A DNA stretch of 64,000 nucleotides from Bryobacterales bacterium (GTDB taxonomy: Bacteria > Acidobacteriota > Terriglobia > Bryobacterales > UBA6623): assembly GCA_028819215.1 (NCBI GenBank), contig JAPPMG010000097.1, positions 106,351-170,350 on the forward strand, written 5' to 3'. A program made the position numbers and the translations under genes. This document shows positions 1 to 9,601 of the stretch, one piece after another; position 1 is the first letter of the stretch; each line of letters starts with the position of its first letter. The notes under the pieces are model-generated. The model saw nothing but the letters and a program-made list of their open reading frames with translations. It was not told the DNA's origin and did no database searches.

Positions 1-1
1 C

Positions 2-487
2 AACTCGATGGTCCGCACGTCGATCTCGCCGACGATCCTGCAGGGCGGCTACCTGAAGAACGTCATTCCATCCGAGGCGAACGCCACGGTGGATATCAGG
101 GCCCTCCCGGACGAAGACCCCGAGCGGCTGTTCAGCCTGCTGAAGAGGGTCATGGACGAACCTGCGGTGGATCTCATGCCGCATCGGCAGACCCGCCCGT
201 CGCATTCCCCGTCGGCGTTGAGCAGCGATGCGTTCCTGGCCTTTGAGAGCGTGCTTGGTCGCATGTACCCCGGCGTGCCGATACTGCCCGCCATGTCCAC
301 CGGTGCTACAGACTCCGCACAACTGCGGCACGCCGGGATCGCGAGTTACGGCTTCGGGCCGGCGCGGCCGGAGTGGGATCTAGCCAGTGGCATCCATGGT
401 CGCAATGAGTATCTGTACGTCCAGCCCTACCAAGACTACGTCGAGATCCTGTGGAACATCGTGGTAGAGATCGCCGGGGCGAAGTAG
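2..487 (+). CDS. M20-family metallopeptidase, C-terminal part (cut by window edge)
   Basis: Only the last ~160 residues lie in the window; the reading frame is open from base 2, so the true start is upstream. The visible part matches the end of M20/M25/M40 peptidases: the stretch with VIPSEANATVDIRALPDED is the typical dimerisation-domain strand, and the closing block with STGATDSAQLR and then a GIHGRNEYL motif is the C-terminal catalytic segment that supplies a metal-ligand His. The family hydrolyses N-acyl amino acids or dipeptides with one or two zinc ions. The substrate and any signal peptide cannot be judged because the N-terminus is missing. Confidence 0.85.
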   Translation, partial: NSMVRTSISPTILQGGYLKNVIPSEANATVDIRALPDEDPERLFSLLKRVMDEPAVDLMPHRQTRPSHSPSALSSDAFLAFESVLGRMYPGVPILPAMSTGATDSAQLRHAGIASYGFGPARPEWDLASGIHGRNEYLYVQPYQDYVEILWNIVVEIAGAK

Positions 488-548
488 GCCGGTTTCTCAG
501 CCTGGCCCGAGTCTTCCGTCGGGCTGCAAGACCGGCGCAACGACATCC

Positions 549-572
549 CTAGATCGCGTTTGTCCGATCTAG
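549..572. repeat. Perfect inverted repeat, 8-bp arms, 8-nt loop
   Basis: Arms CTAGATCG and CGATCTAG are perfect complements around an 8-base loop, between the M20 peptidase stop and the ceramidase-like gene. There is no T-run after it, so it is either a Rho-assisted terminator hairpin or an operator. The role is not resolved. Confidence 0.45.
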
Positions 573-679
573 CACTGCCTCCTACTCAGAACCTGTCGCG
601 AGGACACCGCCGGTGAAGACGATTTAGTCTGGGCTGCCAGGCGCTCGGCGGTAGCATATTTCACGAGGCACAACTGCCG

Positions 680-2140
680 ATGACAAGACTCGAACTAGCG
701 TTTGTGGCCGTCCTTGCGGGATGGATCACGCTGGCCGCCGCTTCGTGCACCGCGGATACTCGCCCTCCGCTGCGAGCCGGTGCAGCGGCGGTAGACATCA
801 CGCCCGAGGATTGGCCGCTCCCCATGATTGGCTCGTTCCGGTACAGACCCGCCACCGGAGCCCACGATCCGTTGCAATCGCGAGCGCTGGTACTGGACGA
901 CGGCACCGAGACCGTTGCGATTGCGATCGTAGACAGCTGCTATATCCCGAGGGAGACTGTCGACGAGGCCAAGCGTCTCGCCCAGGCGAACACTGGAATA
1001 CCTGCTGATCGCGTGCTGATCGCAGCCACGCATACCCATACAGCGCCCCCGCCTGCGCCCGGAGTGGGCCTGCGCGGGCCGGAGCCGGAGCAGGACGCGG
1101 CAAACGAGGAACGCTATTCCCGCCGGCTGATTGATGGCATTGCCGATTCAATTGCCGGTGCCTTCGAAAGGCTCGAGGCTGCCGAGATCGGATGGACGCG
1201 CACCGAGCTTCCGGACGAGGTCTTCAATCGGCGTTGGTTCATGAAGGATGGAACGATCCCACCCGATCCGTTCGGAGGGACAACTGACCGAGTGCGGATG
1301 AATCCTCCCGCTGGCAGTTCCGATCTGGTACGTCCTTCAGGTCCGGTCGACCCCGAAGCCGTGGTGCTATCGATCAGGACGGCGGCGAAGCAACCGCTCG
1401 CTGTCCTCGCCAACTATTCCTTGCACTATGTGGGGAACATTCCGGCAGGGCTAGTGTCGGCAGACTACTTCGGGGAATTCTCGCTTGCAATAGCCAGTCG
1501 CCTAGACGCCGGCGACCGTTTCGTTGGCATGCTCTCCAACGGCACCAGCGGAAACATCAACAACATCGATTTCTCCAAGCCGCGCTCGCGGCAGGAGCCG
1601 TTCGAGCAGGTTCGCAAGGTCGCGGGCAAGCTAGCGGACTCCGTGGCGAAGGCCTATGCAGAGATTGAGTACAGACCGGACGCGAGTCTCGCGATGGAGC
1701 AGGTCGAGCTGGAGCTGGCTCGGCGCAAGCCCACGGATCCAATCGTCGAACAGTCAAGGGCCATCCTCCAAGGCGTGCGGTCCGCCGAACTTACAAGGCG
1801 CCACATTTACGCGCAGCGCGCGATCGATCTGCACAACGGCCCGGACAGCGTCGCTGTCGTGCTGCAGGCGATTCGAATCGGCGATCTGGGCATCGCGGCC
1901 TTGCCTTTCGAGACCTTCGTCGAGACCGGGCTCGCGATCAAGCGTGACAGTCCCCTCCAAGCCACGTTCGTGATCAGCCTCGCGAACGGTGCAGAGGGGT
2001 ACTTGCCGACTCCGGAACATCACGCGCTCGGAGGCTACGAGACATGGCTCGGCACTAGCCGGGTCGAGGAGCAGGCCTCGGAAAGAATCCGGGAGCAACT
2101 CCTGGCTTCTCTCCGCAAGGTAGCGGGGAGCGGAAACTGA
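680..2140 (+). CDS. Neutral/alkaline ceramidase-like lipoprotein
   Basis: Residues ~30-140 match the N-terminal domain of neutral/alkaline non-lysosomal ceramidases: the AAAVDITP opening, then ATHTHTAP with the zinc-binding histidines, and later NYSLHYVG and a NGTSGNINNIDF segment typical of the active-site region. The N-terminus is a short hydrophobic signal ending in AASC, so it is probably a lipoprotein anchored outside the cytoplasm. Length (486 aa) is shorter than classical ceramidases (~650-700 aa), and no C-terminal immunoglobulin-like domain is evident. Many bacterial proteins of this superfamily have unknown substrates, so an amide or ester hydrolase role is safer than ceramide itself. 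It stands alone, followed by a convergent gene. Confidence 0.8.
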   Translation: MTRLELAFVAVLAGWITLAAASCTADTRPPLRAGAAAVDITPEDWPLPMIGSFRYRPATGAHDPLQSRALVLDDGTETVAIAIVDSCYIPRETVDEAKRLAQANTGIPADRVLIAATHTHTAPPPAPGVGLRGPEPEQDAANEERYSRRLIDGIADSIAGAFERLEAAEIGWTRTELPDEVFNRRWFMKDGTIPPDPFGGTTDRVRMNPPAGSSDLVRPSGPVDPEAVVLSIRTAAKQPLAVLANYSLHYVGNIPAGLVSADYFGEFSLAIASRLDAGDRFVGMLSNGTSGNINNIDFSKPRSRQEPFEQVRKVAGKLADSVAKAYAEIEYRPDASLAMEQVELELARRKPTDPIVEQSRAILQGVRSAELTRRHIYAQRAIDLHNGPDSVAVVLQAIRIGDLGIAALPFETFVETGLAIKRDSPLQATFVISLANGAEGYLPTPEHHALGGYETWLGTSRVEEQASERIREQLLASLRKVAGSGN

Positions 2141-2293
2141 GCTTGGAACGGCGCTAGACTTGCCGGGATCGGGGCTGGTCTAGTTCTCCGGCTAGGACTA
2201 TCGCGCCCGCTGGCGGCCGGCCTGTTGTCAGATCTGAGGGGCTTCTGCGAGTGCAGTCCCTCCGTTTCTGTGCCTAGCCAATGTCGTTAGGCG

Positions 2294-3280
2294 CTATTGG
2301 ACCGGCTCGAACTTCTGCACTACACCGCTCAATTGAGCGATGAACACGCTTCCGTCCGGTGCGACGGTAGTACCGTGACCCCCGACGTTGCCAGGAAGCC
2401 TAACGGCAACAGTGCCGTCGAGGTTACGGAGCACCCCCCCGGCCCATATCTGCTGCTCGGCTGTTATGTACAAGGTGGAGATGCCTCCCACACCCACCCA
2501 CTCTTCGAGAAACTCGCCATTCGAATCGAACACCTGAATCCGCTGATTGTCGCGATCGGTGACATAAACTCGCCCCTCGCCATCGACCACTAGGTTGTGA
2601 GGCAGCCCGAACTCTCCCGGCCCTGTGCCGCGGCTTCCCCAGTCCAGCAGGAATTGACCTACGTTCGAGAACTTGACGATCCGCGCGCTGGCATATCCGT
2701 CGCTGACGTAGACCGTGCCGTCCGGGCCGAACGCCACATCCGTGGGTAGGTTGAAGTGGCTCTCGTCCGTGCCAGAGACACCCACTTCTCCGAGTTGCAT
2801 GAGTACGTTGCCGTCGGAATCGGTCTTGTAGACCACGTGCGCCGTGGCATCCACGATCCAGATGTGGCCGGCTTGGTCGACGCGGATCGAATGAGCGGCG
2901 CACGAATAGCAGCCCGCCGGTCCGTACACTGCCGTGTACCCAGAACCGCCGGGCGCCCGATTCTCGGGCGCGATTCCCGTCACCTTGCCCCCGCTGACCG
3001 AAACGCCGCCAAGGGAACGAACGAAATTGCCGGAGACGTCGAACTCCATAATCGGGAGGGCTCCCCGATGGAATACCAGAATGCTCCCCTGCGCCGTCGT
3101 TGCCACGGCTGCGACCTCGCCGAAGTGCCAAGGGGACGGGGTTCCGGCGTCAGTGGTCGCTGGCTGTGGCCATTGGACCTCCCGGTAGGTCTCTTGCACG
3201 GGTTCCGTGCAGGCGGATGTCATTCCTACGTAGCACGCAAGCATGGCCTGCGCCAGGTGCTGGATCCTGAGTTTGAACAC
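2294..3280 (-). CDS. NHL-repeat lipoprotein
   Basis: The protein contains repeated NHL-type blades, for example HIWIVDATAHVVYK, GTVYVSDGYASARIVKF and GRVYVTDRDNQRIQVFD, and should fold as a six-bladed beta-propeller. I chose a GTG start at 3280 because it follows an AAGGAGGG ribosome site and opens a clean lipoprotein signal (lipobox TSAC); the frame is open upstream to 3508, but that extension is low-quality sequence. About 328 aa. It is predicted to be a periplasmic or outer-membrane-anchored binding protein or peptidyl-alpha-hydroxyglycine-lyase-like protein. No catalytic function can be assigned. Confidence 0.8.
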   Translation of the reverse strand: MFKLRIQHLAQAMLACYVGMTSACTEPVQETYREVQWPQPATTDAGTPSPWHFGEVAAVATTAQGSILVFHRGALPIMEFDVSGNFVRSLGGVSVSGGKVTGIAPENRAPGGSGYTAVYGPAGCYSCAAHSIRVDQAGHIWIVDATAHVVYKTDSDGNVLMQLGEVGVSGTDESHFNLPTDVAFGPDGTVYVSDGYASARIVKFSNVGQFLLDWGSRGTGPGEFGLPHNLVVDGEGRVYVTDRDNQRIQVFDSNGEFLEEWVGVGGISTLYITAEQQIWAGGVLRNLDGTVAVRLPGNVGGHGTTVAPDGSVFIAQLSGVVQKFEPVQ

Positions 3281-3717
3281 GACATTCCCTCCTTGGGGCA
3301 AGGCAATCGGGCCTGCGGTGTGACCCGACGGCCCCTCCCCGCGACTTCTCGGCCGGATGCTGCACATCATGCGGCGTCGCAGCCCGAACGCGGAATGCCG
3401 GACCGCGTGACCGGCCTTAGGGTATCGGAATGCCTTGGTGCTTGTCCGAGAATCTTCGGGCCGCCCCGCCGCAATGGCGCATATCGGGGCCTTGCCAACT
3501 CCTGGCACTAGGTTCTGTCCGCGATTCCATCGTTCAGCTGCAATCGCACGCCGCTGGAAGCTGCGTTCCCCGGGGGCTTCAATTGCAGCAAGAACCGTGC
3601 CGGAACCTCCTCGCCCGGGAGATCAGAGCGCTTGGCAGGATTCCCGCGATCGCCTGCTAGCCGTCGACGGCGGGCGGTCGTGGCGCTGGGAGAACAGGAT
3701 CAAGTTCCCGACTCGTA
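3281..3717. other. Intergenic, no gene seen
   Basis: Between the start of the NHL lipoprotein and the end of hemH. Short open frames exist here on both strands, but none shows a recognisable domain, ribosome site or coding-like composition. The first bases hold the AAGGAGGG ribosome site of the NHL gene. Confidence 0.5.
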
Positions 3718-4716
3718 TCAGGAACCATCCGCGGTCGCGAGCACAAGTTCGGCGAGCGCCTGGATGAACGCGGGACTGTCATTCAGGCCGGTCGCTGTCT
3801 CGAAATGGCGGATGCCTAAGGACATCGCTTGCTCGCGGGCCTCGACGTTGATCTCCGACAGCGTCTCGAGATGGTCGGACACAAATGAGATCGGTACCAC
3901 TAGCACCGCCTGGCAGCCGCTTCGGCCAAGCCGGCGCAGTGTCTCGGTCAAGCTGGGCTTGAGCCATCGCTGTGGCCCAATGCGGCTCTGGTAACACAGC
4001 GTGTAGGGAGCTTGCAGAGCGCACTCGCGGGCCACTTCTTGCACAGTCTCCTCGATTTGGCTCTGGTAGGGGTCGCCCTGGCGGACGAGTTTTTGCGGCA
4101 AGCCGTGTGCGCTGAATAGGACATGCGGGTCGGATTTCGCCGGAAGCCTTGCCAGCGCTGCGGACACACGCTCCGAGACTGCGGAAATGTACGCGGGGTG
4201 CGATGGGTAGGAATCAATCGTTGCAGTAGGCAGGTCGAGCTCCTTCCGCGCGGCACAACGCTGCCATTCGCGCACAGAGCTCCCAGTCGTGGCGGTCGAG
4301 TACTGCGGGTACAGGGGAAGCAGTGTGACGCTCCGGCAGTTTGCCGCCAACACCTTTTCGACGGCCGCTTCCGTAGAGGGCTTGCCGTAGCGCATGGCCA
4401 CGAACACCCGGCTGCGCATGGAGTCGTTCAGTTCCCGCTCCAACAGGTGGGCTTGCCGGGCAGTGATATCGCCGATGGGCGATCGTCCTCCGATCGAGGC
4501 ATATAGCGGACGGGCCCGCTTAGCCCGCCACTTTGCCGCGTGCTCGGCGAGCCAGTCTTGTGCACGGGCAGGGATCGGCAGGTTGAAGAGTTCCGGATCC
4601 CGGAACATGTTCTCGAGGAACGGTTGAACCTCGTCGAGCGAGGACGGCCCGCCCAGTTGTAACAGCACTACCGCGACGGGCGCAGACGATCCTTCCGGTG
4701 GGCTGGGCGCGGGCAT
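3718..4716 (-). CDS. hemH: Ferrochelatase
   Basis: Inserts Fe2+ into protoporphyrin IX (or coproporphyrin III), the last step or near-last step of haem synthesis. The family signature is clear: VAVVLLQLGGPSSLDEVQPF at the N-terminus, LLPLYPQYS near residue 135, the catalytic His in VLFSAHGLPQ (His204), and the later PISFVSDHLETLSEI with the metal-proximal acidic residue. Length 332 aa is normal. No other haem genes are adjacent. The c-type cytochromes at 46.1, 54.2 and 63.8 kb give the cell an obvious need for haem. Confidence 0.96.
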   Translation of the reverse strand: MPAPSPPEGSSAPVAVVLLQLGGPSSLDEVQPFLENMFRDPELFNLPIPARAQDWLAEHAAKWRAKRARPLYASIGGRSPIGDITARQAHLLERELNDSMRSRVFVAMRYGKPSTEAAVEKVLAANCRSVTLLPLYPQYSTATTGSSVREWQRCAARKELDLPTATIDSYPSHPAYISAVSERVSAALARLPAKSDPHVLFSAHGLPQKLVRQGDPYQSQIEETVQEVARECALQAPYTLCYQSRIGPQRWLKPSLTETLRRLGRSGCQAVLVVPISFVSDHLETLSEINVEAREQAMSLGIRHFETATGLNDSPAFIQALAELVLATADGS

Positions 4717-4786
4717 GTGGGTGCAACCCTTGCGAAGCTCCGCGGCCGGGGTGCCACGCGCGGCATCGGCTTGCCGATTGCTGGGA

Positions 4787-6148
4787 TCAGATATCGCTCA
4801 GTCGATCCAGCTTGCCGGTGCCGTCGCCCAAAGTCTCGGGCCGCACGCCGACCCGATCCAACAGGGACAGGTAGAGGTTGTTCATCGGCGTCTCGCCCGC
4901 GTAGCGGACGTGGCGGCCAGGCGTCAGCGTACCGCCGCCCGCGCCAGCCAGCAAGACTGGTAGATCGTGATGCGTGTGGCGGTTGCCGTCGCCAATGCCC
5001 GAGCCGTAGACAACCATCATGTTGTCCAGCAAGCGGCCGTCGCCATCCTTGACTAAGGCTAGCTTGTCTATAAAGTGCCCGAATTGCTCCACGTGGTAGG
5101 TGTTGACCTTGGTGATGTCTTCAATCTTGCCCGGATCGCCCCTGTGGTGGGTCATGCCGTGGTGAGCGCGGCTCACGCCGATGTCCGGATAGGTGAGGTT
5201 GCTGCCCTCGCGTCCCATCATGAAGGTTCCGACGCGAGTGAGGTCGGTCTGGAAGGCCAGCACCATGAGGTCAAACATGAGCCGGGAATGGTCCGCATAG
5301 TTGGCGGGAATGCCCTGCGGGCGCGCCATTTCGGGCTCCGGCGCTCCGCCCTCGCGGCTTGCGGCGATCCGCTTCTCTACCTCGCGCACGCTTGAGAAGT
5401 ACTCGTCCAGCTTCTGGCGGTCTGCTGGTCCCACCGAGCTGCGCAGCCGGTTGGCGTCCGCAAGAATGTGATCCAACACGCTCTGTTGGCGCTCTCCCTG
5501 CCGGGCTCGATCCGCCGGGCTCAACGGTGCCTCAAGATTCCCGAACAAGCGGTCAAAGACGAGTCTCGGATCGATTTCGGGCGGATTCGGCGTTCGCTCG
5601 CCACGCCACGAAATGCTGTTCGAATAGGCGCAGCTATAGCCGGAATCGCAGTTTCCGGCCAGCCTGCCCGGCTCGATCCCGAGTTCCAAGGAGGCGTACC
5701 GCGTCTGATCGCCAATCGCGTTGGCGGCGACCTGGTCGACTGAGATTCCGAGCTTGATGTCTGCCCCGGACGTCTTCTTGGGGTGAATCCCGGTCAAAAA
5801 GCTAGAGGCGGCTCTGGCGTGGTCGCCGGGTCCGTCGCCCAAGGCCCTGCCGTTGTTGTGGGTCAGGCCGGACAGTACCAGCAGGTCGTTTCGGTGGCGC
5901 TCCAGCGGCTTGAGAACCCGCGTGAACTCGAAGTCGGAGCCCGTGGCGAGGGGAGTCCAGGCTTCTTGGATCACGCCATTGGGGATGTAGACGAAGGCCA
6001 GTCTGCGCGGCGTTCCGGATTCCGATCGGCGCGCGGCGGCCAACGCCGGCACCATGGCATCCAAGAACGGCAGTGCGACGGCAGCGCCCGTTCCCCGCAG
6101 AAACAGCCGACGGTCAAGATGCTTTCGAAACAGCATGCTGTAGCCCAT
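4787..6148 (-). CDS. Exported DUF1552 protein
   Basis: A 453-aa protein with a Tat-like leader (DRRLFLRGTGAAVALPFLD), followed by the DUF1552 fold common in Planctomycetes, Acidobacteria and Myxobacteria. Characteristic blocks are FVYIPNGV, LSGLTHNNG, TGIHPKKT and YGSGIGDGNRHTHHDLPVLLAG near the C-terminus, resembling the DUF1501 family at 59.9 kb. The biochemical role is unknown. In other genomes it usually accompanies a DUF1592/1588 cytochrome gene, but none is seen here. The start ATG follows a TATTCT hexamer by four bases and has no ribosome site. Confidence 0.85.
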   Translation of the reverse strand: MGYSMLFRKHLDRRLFLRGTGAAVALPFLDAMVPALAAARRSESGTPRRLAFVYIPNGVIQEAWTPLATGSDFEFTRVLKPLERHRNDLLVLSGLTHNNGRALGDGPGDHARAASSFLTGIHPKKTSGADIKLGISVDQVAANAIGDQTRYASLELGIEPGRLAGNCDSGYSCAYSNSISWRGERTPNPPEIDPRLVFDRLFGNLEAPLSPADRARQGERQQSVLDHILADANRLRSSVGPADRQKLDEYFSSVREVEKRIAASREGGAPEPEMARPQGIPANYADHSRLMFDLMVLAFQTDLTRVGTFMMGREGSNLTYPDIGVSRAHHGMTHHRGDPGKIEDITKVNTYHVEQFGHFIDKLALVKDGDGRLLDNMMVVYGSGIGDGNRHTHHDLPVLLAGAGGGTLTPGRHVRYAGETPMNNLYLSLLDRVGVRPETLGDGTGKLDRLSDI

Positions 6149-6593
6149 AGAGAGAATAGCACGGGCGTGCGCGGAAATCGTCAGGTTCGGGGTGAATGTC
6201 GGAGTACTGAGATGCGCGGAAATGCCCTGTTCTTGAGCCGGAAGATCGTCTCGCTGTAGGTCTTGCGCCCTTCATCCGCGCGCCGCATGGCGTATCCCCG
6301 CAGCCGAGCCCCTCGGTATCGGAACGCGCAGGGGACTTTGAACTGCTCGGGTAGTGCAAGCCTTGGCTCACGTCTCTACGGAGTTGATGCTGGCAGGTTC
6401 CGCTTCGAGGGCGGCCATTCATTGGACGCGGCTGTCAGAGAACGGGTAATCGGAGCGTGTAGCGTCCAGCAGCGTATGTTCTAACGGTGCGCTCGAGCCG
6501 TCCGGCAGATCCTAGCCTGCATCCTTGACGAGAGCGTCGGCCTTGATACGAGTGGACCCGCTCGAAGCTCATCGTCCTAACCCTCTGGCTACC
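6149..6593. other. Intergenic, no gene seen
   Basis: Between the divergent DUF1552 and amidase genes. A ~55-codon open minus-strand stretch near 6180-6360 looks mildly coding-like but matches nothing I know. Otherwise only the presumed promoters of the two flanking genes. Confidence 0.4.
6153..6158 (-). promoter_or_regulatory. Possible -10 box (TATTCT) of the DUF1552 gene
   Basis: TATTCT on the minus strand ends four bases before the ATG at 6148; no Shine-Dalgarno sequence lies between. No good -35 was found. Tentative. Confidence 0.25.
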
Positions 6594-8048
6594 ATGGTTG
6601 GAATGAAGCTCAACATCGCGGAACTCGCGCCAGACGCGACTGGCTTGAGCCAGCTGGTCAAGAACGGCGAAATCCAGCCGCTGGAGTTGGTCGACTCGGT
6701 GATCGACGCCATCGAGCGCACCAACGGTGATCTCAACGCGGTCATTACGCCGATGTTCGAGTTGGCTCGCGACAGTGCCCGGAGCGCAGCCATCGATCCG
6801 CACGCGCCGTTCGCGGGCGTGCCGTTCCTGCTGAAGGACATTCGCGCCTCTTACACAGGCGTGCCTACTTCTGACGGCTGCGCTCTCTTGCGGGACGTGC
6901 AGAAGACATACGACAGCGAAATCGTTAAGCGGCACCGACGGGCCGGCCTGATCTGCGTCGGCAAGACGAACACCCCAGAATTCGGACTTACGGCTACTAC
7001 CGAGCCGCATGCCTTCGGTCCAACCAGGAACCCGTGGAACTTGGACCGCACGCCGGGCGGCTCCAGCGGTGGAGCCGCCGCAGCCGTAGCCGCCCGGATT
7101 CTGCCTATGGCTCATGCCAGCGACGGAGGCGGGTCGATTCGGATCCCCGCGGCATGCTGCGGGCTGTTCGGCCTGAAGCCTACGCGCGGGCGCAACCCGC
7201 TGGGGCCGGATGCTGGCGATGTCATGAGCGGATTGGTGGCCGAGCATGCCCTGACCCTTTCGGTTAGGGACAGCGCAGCGTTGCTGGATGCCACTGCGGG
7301 GCCAGACATCGGCGATCCGTATTTCGCCCCGCCTCCCGAGACGGCTTTTTTGGATGCGGCCAGTCAGGACCCCGGCAGGCTGCGCGTCGCTTTGTCCACC
7401 GAATCGCATTTCGGAACGCCCGTCCATCCCGAGTGCGTCGAAGCGGTCGAGGCGGCTGGAAGATTGCTGCAAGACCTGGGGCACATCGTAGAGTCGGCAG
7501 CGCCCGAGTACGACGAGCGCGCGTTCCAAGCCGCCTTTACTACGATCTGGTTCTCGAACCTAGCGGCGAGCTTAGCTCAGCTCTCCGGCGAAGTGGGCCG
7601 GGAACTGACCGCTGCGGATGTGGAGCCGTCCACTCTGGTGTTCGGCGAGCGCGGAGGCCAAGCTAGCGGGGCAGACTATGTCGCTGCGGTCGCTGCAATG
7701 CAGATGGTGGGACGCCAGGTGGCTCGGTTCTTTCAGCAGTTCGACATCTGGGTCACGCCCGTCTTTGCCGCCCCGCCCCCGCCGTTAGGTTTCTTGCATC
7801 CGGGTCCGGGCGAAATGGATCCGCGTCCCTACGCAAAGCGCGTGCGGGAATGGGTGCCATACACGCAGCTAGCCAATGGCACGGGTCAGCCAGCCGCCTC
7901 GATCCCCCTGCATTGGACGGCGGACGGCCTGCCAGTCGGAGTGCAGTTTATGGTGCGGTTCGGGGAAGAGTGCACGCTGTTTCGCTTGGCCGCTCAGCTC
8001 GAGGCCGCGCGTCCTTGGCGAGACCGGCTGCCGCCACTGCACGCTTGA
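6594..8048 (+). CDS. Amidase signature family amidohydrolase
   Basis: The amidase-signature Lys-cisSer-Ser triad is complete: Lys81 in GVPFLLKDI, Ser157 in TPGGSSGGAAA and Ser181 in DGGGSIRIPA (numbering from the ATG at 6594; spacing 76 and 24 residues as in the family). About 484 aa. These enzymes hydrolyse carboxamides; GatA is excluded because gatB/gatC are not nearby and the C-terminus is of the free-standing type. No signal peptide, so probably cytosolic. The frame is open upstream to 6525, but those 23 residues look non-coding. The neighbour hflX is convergent. Confidence 0.9.
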   Translation: MVGMKLNIAELAPDATGLSQLVKNGEIQPLELVDSVIDAIERTNGDLNAVITPMFELARDSARSAAIDPHAPFAGVPFLLKDIRASYTGVPTSDGCALLRDVQKTYDSEIVKRHRRAGLICVGKTNTPEFGLTATTEPHAFGPTRNPWNLDRTPGGSSGGAAAAVAARILPMAHASDGGGSIRIPAACCGLFGLKPTRGRNPLGPDAGDVMSGLVAEHALTLSVRDSAALLDATAGPDIGDPYFAPPPETAFLDAASQDPGRLRVALSTESHFGTPVHPECVEAVEAAGRLLQDLGHIVESAAPEYDERAFQAAFTTIWFSNLAASLAQLSGEVGRELTAADVEPSTLVFGERGGQASGADYVAAVAAMQMVGRQVARFFQQFDIWVTPVFAAPPPPLGFLHPGPGEMDPRPYAKRVREWVPYTQLANGTGQPAASIPLHWTADGLPVGVQFMVRFGEECTLFRLAAQLEAARPWRDRLPPLHA

Positions 8049-8100
8049 TGGCTGCGGCTTTCTTCCGGAGTCCCGAATGCCCGGGATCCCACAACAGCCG

Positions 8101-9447
8101 TTAGCTGGCTTCCTTGCAGGCGTAGCCGTCCAGCCGCTCGGCTAGTGTGCGCTCCAACTCTGCCACGACTTCGATTCCTGCCTCGCCGTCGCGACGTTCA
8201 AGGATGCGTCCGTGCTCGTAGACCTGCGACAGGGCGCCGCCCTTGTCGTACGGTACGAGAAGCCTTCTTCGCACGAACGCCCCCTTGGACAGAATGCTGT
8301 CAACGGCACTGGCCAAACGGTCAAGCCCTTGTCCGGTGCGAGCTGAAATGTCCACAACAGCTTCGCAGGATGCTGCTGTCTTCTCGCGCTGAACCCGCAG
8401 GGCAGCCTGTTGAGGCTCCAGCAGGTCGCACTTGTTCAGGGCAAGGATCTGGGGTGTCTTCGAGGCCCCGAGTTCCTTGAGGACTCCGTCGACCTCCTCC
8501 ATGTGCAGCCTCATTTCCTCGCTAGTCGCATCCGCTACGTGAATGATCAGAGATGCCTCCGTGACTTCTTCGAGCGTTGCGCGAAAGGCCTGGATGAGCG
8601 TTGGCGGCAACTTGCGTATGAATCCGACCGTGTCCGAGAGTAGGGCAGGGTAGCCGGAGGGTAGAGCAAGCCTGCGCAGCGTGGGGTCCAGGGTCGCGAA
8701 CATGCGTTGGTCCGCGACCACGTTTGCGCTGGTCAAGGCATTGAAGAGGGTCGATTTGCCCGCATTCGTGTAGCCGCACAAAGCGACCGTCGGGATCGGC
8801 ACGGAGCTGCGCTTGGAGCGTTGCAGGCGTCTGGTGACGCGGACCTTTTCCAGGTCAGCGCGCAATTTTGTGATGCGGCGGCGGATCTTGCGCCGGTCGT
8901 GCTCGAGCTGGGTCTCGCCGGGGCCGCGTGTTCCAATGCCGCCTCCGAGCCGCGACATGGCCGTGCCTCTTCCTGTGAGGCGGGGCAGGATGTAGTCCAG
9001 CTGCGCAAGTTCGACCTGGAGCCGACCCTCGCGAGATCGTGCGTGCCGGGCGAATATGTCGAGGATAAGCTGCGTGCGATCCAGCACCGATGCCTTCAGC
9101 TCGCGCTCGAGATTGCGGTGCTGTGATGGAGTGAGGTCGTGGTCGAACAGCAGAAAGTCGCACTCCTCCGCTTCTGCCCAGGCTCGGATCTCACCGATCT
9201 TGCCGGAACCAAGCAGCGTCGCCGGGTCTGCTCGCTCCCGCACCTGCAGGGCCTGCCCCACCACGTCAGCCCCGGCGCCGCTGGCGAGTGCGGCGAGTTC
9301 GGCCAACGACTGCTCGGCGCTGGGCTGGAGAGCCCCGTTCGCCGACGGCGCACGGAGGGTCTTGAGGTCGAGGCCGACCAGGATGCAGCGTTCGGGCTGG
9401 TTAGCGCCGTTCGCGGCAGCTTGCGTGTTGAGCGCCAATGTCCGCAT
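8101..9447 (-). CDS. hflX: Ribosome-associated GTPase HflX
   Basis: Contains the HflX N-terminal domain with the diagnostic GGIGTRGPGETQLE (about residues 168-182), followed by a coiled basic linker and a G domain: P-loop GYTNAGKST (225-233), DTVGFIRKLP as the G3 region and ALNKCDL as G4. HflX splits or rescues stalled ribosomes after stress. Length 448 aa is normal. Divergent from the gene at 9602; the N-terminal ~20 residues are poorly conserved, so the start is less certain than the end. Confidence 0.95.
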   Translation of the reverse strand: MRTLALNTQAAANGANQPERCILVGLDLKTLRAPSANGALQPSAEQSLAELAALASGAGADVVGQALQVRERADPATLLGSGKIGEIRAWAEAEECDFLLFDHDLTPSQHRNLERELKASVLDRTQLILDIFARHARSREGRLQVELAQLDYILPRLTGRGTAMSRLGGGIGTRGPGETQLEHDRRKIRRRITKLRADLEKVRVTRRLQRSKRSSVPIPTVALCGYTNAGKSTLFNALTSANVVADQRMFATLDPTLRRLALPSGYPALLSDTVGFIRKLPPTLIQAFRATLEEVTEASLIIHVADATSEEMRLHMEEVDGVLKELGASKTPQILALNKCDLLEPQQAALRVQREKTAASCEAVVDISARTGQGLDRLASAVDSILSKGAFVRRRLLVPYDKGGALSQVYEHGRILERRDGEAGIEVVAELERTLAERLDGYACKEAS

Positions 9448-9601
9448 GGTAGAGCATCCGGGCGGGCGGCGGACGCTGGTGGCACGGAATCGCCATACCA
9501 GAGTCTCGTTTCACAAAGGCCTGTCGTAGCTTGCGGACGGCGGCGGGGCCGGCACATGCATCGTCCGATTCCACGCCCTCTCTTATAATGAGCTTCCGGC
9601 G

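Noticed and set aside
3281..3508. N-terminal extension of the NHL lipoprotein
   Set aside because: The GTG at 3280 has a strong ribosome site and begins a lipoprotein signal; the upstream extension looks non-coding.
6180..6360. Coding-like minus-strand stretch upstream of the DUF1552 gene
   Set aside because: About 55 codons between stops, no start context and no recognisable match.
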